A stretch of DNA of 64,000 nt from NCBI RefSeq assembly GCF_004684095.1, contig NZ_SRII01000004.1, positions 283,662 through 347,661 on the forward strand, read 5' to 3'. The notes below the pieces were generated by a model. That model worked only from the letters and a program-made list of their open reading frames with translations, ran no database searches and had not been told where the DNA came from. This DNA is from Hymenobacter sp. UV11 (GTDB lineage: Bacteria; Bacteroidota; Bacteroidia; Cytophagales; Hymenobacteraceae). The stretch's first letter is position 1. Every line of letters begins with the position of its first letter. Both the position numbers and the translations under genes were made by a program. This document shows, one piece after another, positions 58,411-64,000 of the stretch.

Positions 58411-60387
58411 CTACTGCGGCTGTGGTAAGAGCATTAATCGCTGACGAAAAATATCGCAGAACAAGTCAGTTGAAGTTGCGACAGCATTAATAAGTGGTTG
58501 AAACTCACTTCGGGAGGCTTGCTTCTCAACCATCTGCTCTATTAGGCGAAGATGGTCTACTTCCGGCTGAATATTAAAATTCCCAAAAGTGGTTTTAAGG
58601 TGGTGAGCCTCTCGAACCATGGCTGACCAGTTGCGGTGGTCGGTAGCTTCTTGCAGCGCTTGCACCTGAGCAGGCACCGTATTGACGAATATCTCGAGAA
58701 GCTTACCCACGAAGTCATGGTCGTCAGCTAGCCGGCCAAACATCTTCAGGTCGTAGTATAATCCCGAATTCGGGCTAGCCAGACCCAGTTCCTGCATAGC
58801 GAGCTGGGGGGCGCGCCTGCTCACATGAGCCAATATATTGTAGAGGGCGGCCTCGTTGTAAGGCTTTGTGAGATAGTCAGTAAACCCCAGGGCTTGGTAG
58901 GAGCCGGCATCTACTTTCACTGCATCGGCCGTGAGGGCCACAATGGGTGTATGCTGGTTAAGGCCGGGCTCGGAGCGCAGGCGGGCGGTTGCCTCCAAGC
59001 CGTCGAATTGCGGCATTTGCACATCCATCAATATCAGGTCGTACTTGGTCCGGCTAGCCTTGTTGAGGGCGTCGGCACCGTTCTGAGCTACGTCTACCTT
59101 GGCTTGCCATTGGCCTAGCATTGCCACAGCAATCAATTGATTGACAGCATTGTCCTCTGCCAGCAAAATGGTTAGGCCCTGGAGCAAATCGGGCTGCTGT
59201 ATCACCATTTCTTCCTGGCGTAGCGGCTCTTCGCTTACCTTATAAGGAATAGTAAAACAGAAGCAAGTCCCACTCCCCAGCCTACTGCGTACCCCAATGC
59301 TGCCCTTCTGCAGCTCAACGAGGTTTTTGCAGATAGTGAGGCCCAGCCCGGTGCCACCATACAAACGCGGAATACTGCTATCAGCTTGCTTAAAGCTCTC
59401 GAAAACCTGCCCCAAGTAGGCTTCGTCGATGCCGATACCGGTATCGGCTACGCTGAGCGTAACAGGCAGGTCGCGGCCATTCTGCTGGCTGGCATCAATG
59501 GTGATAGTAATAGTACCACGCTGCGTAAACTTGATGGCGTTGCTTAGAAGGTTTACCAGCACCTGGCGCAGGCGATACGGGTCGCCCTGCGCCATGGGCA
59601 GGGGGTGGTCGAACCCTACGTAGCGCAATAGCAGCCCTTTCTCATCCATCTTGAAGGCAAGAGAACGCACGGCATCGCGCACGGTCTTGTGCAGGTCGAA
59701 TGGAATGTGCTCTAGGCTAATGTGTCCCGATTGCAGTTTAATGAAGTCCAGAATGTCGTTGATAACCACCAACAGGTTTTCGGTACTTGTCTGAATCATC
59801 TCGGCATAATCCGCCTGCTCATCCGACAACGGGCTTTTGCGGAGCAGCTCAGCCAGGCCCATAATGCCGTGTAGCGGCGTCCGTAATTCATGGCTCATGC
59901 TGGCCATGAAAACCTGCCGGGCTTGCACTGCCTCTTCTGCCAAACGGTTAGCGCTCTTCAGGTCGGTAATTTCGGATGCAAACGTGACCAGGCAGCGGGA
60001 GCCATCGGATTGCAGCAGCGGTGTTTTAGTGGTATAGTACCACACCGTTTGGCCATCGGGCAGCTGATACGACTCTTCAAACGAAACGGGCGCGTCGAAA
60101 GAAGCTACGGGCTCGACCCGATACGGCACCTGCTGATTGAGCTGGCGATAGCGCTCGTTGGATAGTAAACAATTCCCGGCCTCGTCTTCTACGTATATAA
60201 GGTTTGGACTATTATCGATAACCTGCCCAACCAGCATCTGTTGGCCAGGGGGGGGTAGGGCAGGGGCCGAGTCTGGCTGATTAGCAACCTTGCTCATCGT
60301 GGCTAGTTGGGCCTGTAGGCGCAGCACTTCCGCCTCAGCAGCCTCTCGCCGCTGGCGCTCGGTGGTTAAGAGTATTTCTAGACTCAT
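58411..60387 (-). CDS. Hybrid sensor kinase: PAS-HisKA-HATPase-REC-Hpt
   Basis: A 658-residue soluble hybrid kinase. Domain order: coiled coil (1-35), PAS (about 50-145; NSPNLIYVEDEAGNCLLSNE), HisKA with phospho-His166 in ASMSHELRTPLHG, HATPase_c (about 270-385; LLSNAIKFTQRG, ADTGIGI, GGTGLGLTI), receiver with Asp455 in LILMDVQMPQ, and a C-terminal Hpt with His595 in REAHHLKTTFG. It thus holds all phosphorelay modules but the final response regulator, which is probably the CheY-like protein next downstream. No membrane helix is seen, so the signal is likely internal. ATG 60387 is the natural start. Confidence 0.95.
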   Translation of the reverse strand: MSLEILLTTERQRREAAEAEVLRLQAQLATMSKVANQPDSAPALPPPGQQMLVGQVIDNSPNLIYVEDEAGNCLLSNERYRQLNQQVPYRVEPVASFDAPVSFEESYQLPDGQTVWYYTTKTPLLQSDGSRCLVTFASEITDLKSANRLAEEAVQARQVFMASMSHELRTPLHGIMGLAELLRKSPLSDEQADYAEMIQTSTENLLVVINDILDFIKLQSGHISLEHIPFDLHKTVRDAVRSLAFKMDEKGLLLRYVGFDHPLPMAQGDPYRLRQVLVNLLSNAIKFTQRGTITITIDASQQNGRDLPVTLSVADTGIGIDEAYLGQVFESFKQADSSIPRLYGGTGLGLTICKNLVELQKGSIGVRSRLGSGTCFCFTIPYKVSEEPLRQEEMVIQQPDLLQGLTILLAEDNAVNQLIAVAMLGQWQAKVDVAQNGADALNKASRTKYDLILMDVQMPQFDGLEATARLRSEPGLNQHTPIVALTADAVKVDAGSYQALGFTDYLTKPYNEAALYNILAHVSRRAPQLAMQELGLASPNSGLYYDLKMFGRLADDHDFVGKLLEIFVNTVPAQVQALQEATDHRNWSAMVREAHHLKTTFGNFNIQPEVDHLRLIEQMVEKQASRSEFQPLINAVATSTDLFCDIFRQRLMLLPQPQ

Positions 60388-60650
60388 AGAACAAGTGGAG
60401 GAGCGAAGTACATTGCCGGGTTATTCGATAGCAGTAAAAGCAAAGCAATCCTCGTTATTATAATATTAATAAAACTGGCCGGTTAAAAATGTTACTACTC
60501 AAAAAGGCGGCCATTTTTGAGTAGCCCTACCCAGCGTCCTGACCGTATAGGGCGCTTAGCAAGATACGAAATGAACGCATCAGTGGCTTGCGGGCTAAGC
60601 CTTAAGGTTTTTGGCCAAGCCAACGGCGGCAGCTTTTTGAATTTTTTATT

Positions 60651-61409
60651 ATGCCATTTACTTTTTCGCATCCTGCACTGGTTATTCCACTCCTACGATT
60701 TCAGCGGCGATATCCGTGGTTGTCAGCTACCGGGTTGATTACGGGGAGCATTGCTCCCGACTGCGAGAAATTTCTGCGGCTTCGCTTGGCTAGTAATCAT
60801 AGTCACACGTTTAACAGCATTTTTTACTTCAGCTGCCCAGTAGCCCTGGTCCTAGCCTTCGCGTTTCACCTGCTAGTACGCAAGCCGCTGCTGAGGCACC
60901 TGCCCCCGGCACTTTACCGGCGGTTGGGGAAGTTTATCAGCTTCGACTGGACGGACTATTTTCGAAAATACTACCTAGGCGTCACTTTAAGTATCATTGT
61001 GGGCGCAGCGTTGCATTTATTCTGGGATAGCTTCACGCATCCCAGCCCTTTTATAGACCAAATTTTCCCGCTATTGGCCAGGCCTGTGTGGGTAGGCGAC
61101 GAGCAAACGCCCTTTTTTTACTTAGTAGGGTTAGCTAGCTCCGTATTGGGCGGGGCATTTATTATACGGGCTGTGTGGCAAATGCCTGTGCGCCAAGTGC
61201 GCGCAGTGCCCACTACCAGCGCCGTGGTCCGCTACTGGAGTTTGGTGGCACTCGTAACGATAGCCCTGGCAACGCAGTGGATTGTAGCTACGGAGCCGGA
61301 GCTGCTGGATGGTGGCATCGCGGTTATCTCTTCGTCACTAGTTGGCCTCGTGGCGGCTTCCTTATATACGACGTATACCAACCGAAAACTGGTCCACGAA
61401 CGACTCTAA
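60651..61409 (+). CDS. DUF4184 family membrane protein
   Basis: A 252-residue integral membrane protein with about six helices. The N-terminus MPFTFSHPALVIPLLRF is the hallmark of DUF4184, followed by SATGLITGSIAPDCEKFL and the metal-like SIIVGAALHLFWDSFTHPSP, all typical. The family's function is unknown; the H-x-x-W-D-x-x-T-H pattern suggests a metal-dependent phospholipase- or hydrolase-like site. It is transcribed away from the sensor kinase and towards the large secreted protein; a shared promoter region of about 260 nt precedes it. Confidence 0.85.
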   Translation: MPFTFSHPALVIPLLRFQRRYPWLSATGLITGSIAPDCEKFLRLRLASNHSHTFNSIFYFSCPVALVLAFAFHLLVRKPLLRHLPPALYRRLGKFISFDWTDYFRKYYLGVTLSIIVGAALHLFWDSFTHPSPFIDQIFPLLARPVWVGDEQTPFFYLVGLASSVLGGAFIIRAVWQMPVRQVRAVPTTSAVVRYWSLVALVTIALATQWIVATEPELLDGGIAVISSSLVGLVAASLYTTYTNRKLVHERL

Positions 61410-61453
61410 TGAAGCCGTTCATGAACCAGTTTTCGGTTGGTGTGAGCCAGTCG

Positions 61454-64000
61454 TTATTCGCTGCTACACGACACTTTCTGGTAAAGCACGCCCGTAGGAG
61501 TTACCAGCCGAAGCACGTAGAGGCCGTTGCGCAGGCCATCGGCCTTCACCACTGCTGCCTGGGTAGTGCCCGCTTCAACGGTACCCGAGTAGAGCTTGCC
61601 AACCAGTTGGCCCTCAGTATTGAGGAGCGTCAGGTTTACCATTCCAGTTTTTACTACGCTAAACTGCACGGTTGCCTGCTGGCTGAAGGGGTTCGGGAAC
61701 ACTGCCAAGGTATTGCGTGTGCTTAGGCTGTCGCTGCTACCGAGGGCCCTACTCTCTGCTGCGGTGGGCAGCATGCTCACTACGGCATTGCTTATGGTCG
61801 TTACAAGGTTGCCGCTACCGGTCACGAAGGGGATGAGGCTGGAGCCGGGGATGGGCTCCTGGCGCACGCCGTCGGGGCGGAGCCAGGCCACGGCCACGTA
61901 GCCAGGGCCCCAGCCCTGCTTGTGGAGCACTTCTACGTAGTATTTCTGGCCGGCCGTGAGCGTGACGGGGGCCGACTGCTGGGCGGCAAAGCGGCTGAAG
62001 TCGTGGGGCCCGCTGGTCCAGCCCTGGCAGGTAGCCAGGCGCACCTTGTGGGTGGGGTCGGCGTCGGTGCTGAGCCAGAGTTCGGCCGTGTCGTCGGCAC
62101 TAACCCAGAAGGAGTAGGCGCCGGAGAGGGGGGGGCAGATGTAGCCGCGCAGGCGGGCGCCGTAGTTGACGGCGGGCGAGGTGGAGGCCTCGAACTGGGC
62201 GATGGTGGCCGAGCTGGAGGGGGTAGTGGTGAGGGGAATGGTGGCCACGCTCGTGCCGCTGACGTTGTCCCACTGCTCGCGCAGCAGGCTGCCCGTGCCC
62301 GCACACCCACTGCTCACTACTGGCGCTAGGGTTGTGGGTGCTGCTGTCGCCGTAACACCTTGGTGCCGAAAAATGTTGACTAGGCCGGTTTCCATGTTGT
62401 AGCTGCTGCTATCAGCGCCAGATACGGTGATGCTCTGGATTTTACCGGGCGAATCAACAAGAAGGCTCAGGTTTTGGAAGCGCGTATTGGCGCTGAGGTT
62501 GGCATAATCGACGTCAATGGTCAGGACTTTGCCGCTCACCGTTTCCGTTTTAACTACCTCTTTGCTCACCCGGCGGTATTCGCTGAACTCCCGGAGGGTA
62601 GTAACCCATAGCTGGTCTTGCGCAATAGATTGGGTGTAAGTCAGCCAGCTGGACAAGGTGTTGAACGATATGCTGTGCGAGAATACCCGTTGCACAAACA
62701 CGTCGGAGCTGGTAGTGCCCGGCGCCATTAGGTTGTCGCTGAGCGCTTTGAGGCGATTAAGTAGCGACCAGTCGGCCTCACCACCATCCAAGTCAGCTAG
62801 GTAGCGCCGATACACGAACTGTGTGCCAGGGGTTGGTAGGCTACTAACCAGCACACGGCCGTCGTTATACTGGTTGAAGAAGGGCAGGTAGTCGCTCTGG
62901 CTTGCGCTGGAAACGCCGGTGTAGCCCGCAGCAAAGGCCGCCGTGCAGTACCCGCCAAAGTTGGTAGGCACAATGAATATGGAGGGCTTGTAGCCCTGCA
63001 AGCGTGTCGTAATCAGGGCGTCGAGGGTAGCGAGCTGCTGCGTGGGGTTGTCGGCAGTGTGCAAGTCCGAGTGGTTCTCAATGTCCCAGTTTGCTTTCAG
63101 CATAGCCTGCGCCTGGGTCCAGGTCAGCTTACTGGCATCATGCGAAGCGCCTTCGGCCAGCCATTCCGAGTTGTTATAAGGGTTGTGCCCGTTGATAGCG
63201 ACGGCAGCCGTGTAGGGGTAGCTGTGGCCACACCCGTCGGTGAAGCGCAGGCCACCGCACCACTGCCCGGTGCTAGACTTGCTACCCCCCTGCAAAAGCG
63301 GGAATAAGTCAGTGTAAGCAGTAACGGGAGAGTCGTCTTCCTCAAAATTCAGCACCCGGGTTTTGTTATACAGCATAGGCGCAATGCGCGAAGTCACATT
63401 GTTGGGCGTATTGCCAAAAGTGACGGTGATGCGTGCCTTGGTGGAAATAGCTGCCGTAGTGGGAGTAACTACGGTAATGGGGGTAACTACTGTGGTAGGG
63501 GTAGTTACGGCAGTAGTATTCACGAAGGGGATGAGGCTGGAGCCGGGGATGGGCTCCTGGCGCACGCCGTCGGGGCGAAGCCAGGCCACGGCCACGTAGC
63601 CGGTGCCCCAGCCCTGCTTGTGGAGCACTTCTACGTAGTATTTCTGGCCGGCCGTGAGCGTGACGGGGGCCGACTGCTGGGCGGCAAAGCGGCTGAAGTC
63701 GTGGGGCCCGCTGGTCCAGCCCTGGCAGGTAGCCAGGCGCACCTTGTGGGTGGGGTCGGCGTCGGTGCTGAGCCAGAGTTCGGCCGTGTCGTCGGCACTA
63801 ACCCAGAAGGAGTAGGCGCCGGAGAGGGGGGGGCAGATGTAGCCGCGCAGGCGGGCGCCGTAGTTGACGGCGGGCGAGGTGGAGGCCTCGAACTGGGCGA
63901 TGGTGGCCGAGCTGGAGGGGGTAGTGGTGAGGGGAATGGTGGCCACGCTCGTGCCGCTGACGTTGTCCCACTGCTCGCGCAGCAGGCTGCCCGTGCCCGC
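61454..64000 (-). CDS. Secreted PA14/polysaccharide-deacetylase-like protein with T9SS sorting domain, 5'-truncated by window
   Basis: The frame is open at 64000, so the N-terminus is outside. From the visible N-terminus: PA14 domain copy 1 (63520-64000 in DNA), a Thr/Val/Pro linker (TTAVTTPTTVVTPITVVTP), a NodB-like deacetylase domain with the acidic motif FEEDDSPVT and the metal motif ENHSDLHTAD (H-x3-H), further beta domains, PA14 copy 2, and a type IX secretion C-terminal domain (LAVFPNPFSQQATVQFSV to NGLYVLRLVTPTGVLYQK). Substrate is likely an N-acetylated surface polysaccharide. The two PA14 copies are nearly identical at DNA level (offset 1698 bp). Visible part about 849 residues. Confidence 0.88.
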   Translation of the reverse strand, partial: AGTGSLLREQWDNVSGTSVATIPLTTTPSSSATIAQFEASTSPAVNYGARLRGYICPPLSGAYSFWVSADDTAELWLSTDADPTHKVRLATCQGWTSGPHDFSRFAAQQSAPVTLTAGQKYYVEVLHKQGWGTGYVAVAWLRPDGVRQEPIPGSSLIPFVNTTAVTTPTTVVTPITVVTPTTAAISTKARITVTFGNTPNNVTSRIAPMLYNKTRVLNFEEDDSPVTAYTDLFPLLQGGSKSSTGQWCGGLRFTDGCGHSYPYTAAVAINGHNPYNNSEWLAEGASHDASKLTWTQAQAMLKANWDIENHSDLHTADNPTQQLATLDALITTRLQGYKPSIFIVPTNFGGYCTAAFAAGYTGVSSASQSDYLPFFNQYNDGRVLVSSLPTPGTQFVYRRYLADLDGGEADWSLLNRLKALSDNLMAPGTTSSDVFVQRVFSHSISFNTLSSWLTYTQSIAQDQLWVTTLREFSEYRRVSKEVVKTETVSGKVLTIDVDYANLSANTRFQNLSLLVDSPGKIQSITVSGADSSSYNMETGLVNIFRHQGVTATAAPTTLAPVVSSGCAGTGSLLREQWDNVSGTSVATIPLTTTPSSSATIAQFEASTSPAVNYGARLRGYICPPLSGAYSFWVSADDTAELWLSTDADPTHKVRLATCQGWTSGPHDFSRFAAQQSAPVTLTAGQKYYVEVLHKQGWGPGYVAVAWLRPDGVRQEPIPGSSLIPFVTGSGNLVTTISNAVVSMLPTAAESRALGSSDSLSTRNTLAVFPNPFSQQATVQFSVVKTGMVNLTLLNTEGQLVGKLYSGTVEAGTTQAAVVKADGLRNGLYVLRLVTPTGVLYQKVSCSSE
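61822..62302 (-). repeat. PA14-coding duplication, copy 2
   Basis: At least 481 bp match the segment 63520-64000 with an offset of 1698 bp. Only about three differences were seen (around 61880 and 61901-61903), one of which changes Gly-Pro to Gly-Thr in GWGPGYVAV versus GWGTGYVAV. Confidence 0.92.
63520..64000 (-). repeat. PA14-coding duplication, copy 1 (runs past the window end)
   Basis: Counterpart of 61822-62302. The match continues to the last base of the window, so its full length and number of copies are unknown. Confidence 0.92.

Overview
The window reads as chromosomal DNA of a high-GC member of the Bacteroidota, most like Hymenobacter (Cytophagales). The signs are a SusC/SusD pair, the split F-type ATPase operon (atpBEFHAG without atpDC), type IX secretion C-terminal domains, a long NusB, Bacteroidota -7 boxes of the type TAnnTTTG, and few Shine-Dalgarno sequences. 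Assignments rest on reading motifs by eye; no database was searched.

Layout. 1-7.5 kb: the 3' end of a serine hydrolase, then a SusC/SusD/lipoprotein uptake operon behind twin 10-bp palindromes. 7.6-13.5 kb: the ATP synthase operon. 13.6-16.6 kb: a TPR histidine kinase, a LuxR-type regulator and a small orphan protein. 16.7-23 kb: truA and two ABC exporters that look like the two halves of an asymmetric heterodimer, with two tRNA-Pro genes between them. 23-29.4 kb: amino-acid dehydrogenase, nusB, ytxH-like, isocitrate dehydrogenase-like, DUF1573, yajC, YbbR-like, coaE. 29.4-34.2 kb: an acetyltransferase-like gene, then a decayed patch holding a PAS pseudogene with several separate lesions, small orphan genes and tRNA-Val. 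34.4-40.4 kb: a TerB-like Gly-rich protein, ribD, prmC, an old-yellow-enzyme, a small cytosolic protein and a lipoprotein. 40.6-58.1 kb: a DUF707 gene facing a 16.5-kb minus-strand exopolysaccharide/O-antigen cluster. 58.4-64 kb: a hybrid sensor kinase, a DUF4184 membrane protein and the 3' part of a large secreted PA14/deacetylase protein.

How the genes fit together. The polysaccharide cluster looks complete. It has a priming sugar transferase with a degenerate receiver domain, a TolC-like outer-membrane partner, a Wzc-like co-polymerase whose kinase domain looks dead, a ligase/polymerase, six glycosyltransferases, an acyltransferase, a flippase and a branching transferase. A single-domain response regulator leads it, and a PAS-HisKA-HATPase-REC-Hpt kinase lies just upstream on the same strand, so a phosphorelay over capsule or biofilm synthesis is the natural hypothesis.

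What stands out beyond genes: (i) -7 boxes placed 4-9 nt before start codons, implying leaderless mRNAs, which also helps choose starts; (ii) the word GGGGTAG/CTACCCC, everywhere on both strands and inside genes at the cost of preferred codons; (iii) intergenic hairpins built of short reiterated words (GTAAATGAGT, AATTCATA, CAGTTAGCA) that in two convergent gene pairs supply the last codons or stops; (iv) near-identical DNA blocks shared between paralogous glycosyltransferases and between two PA14 domains. No CRISPR array, prophage or intact insertion sequence was seen.
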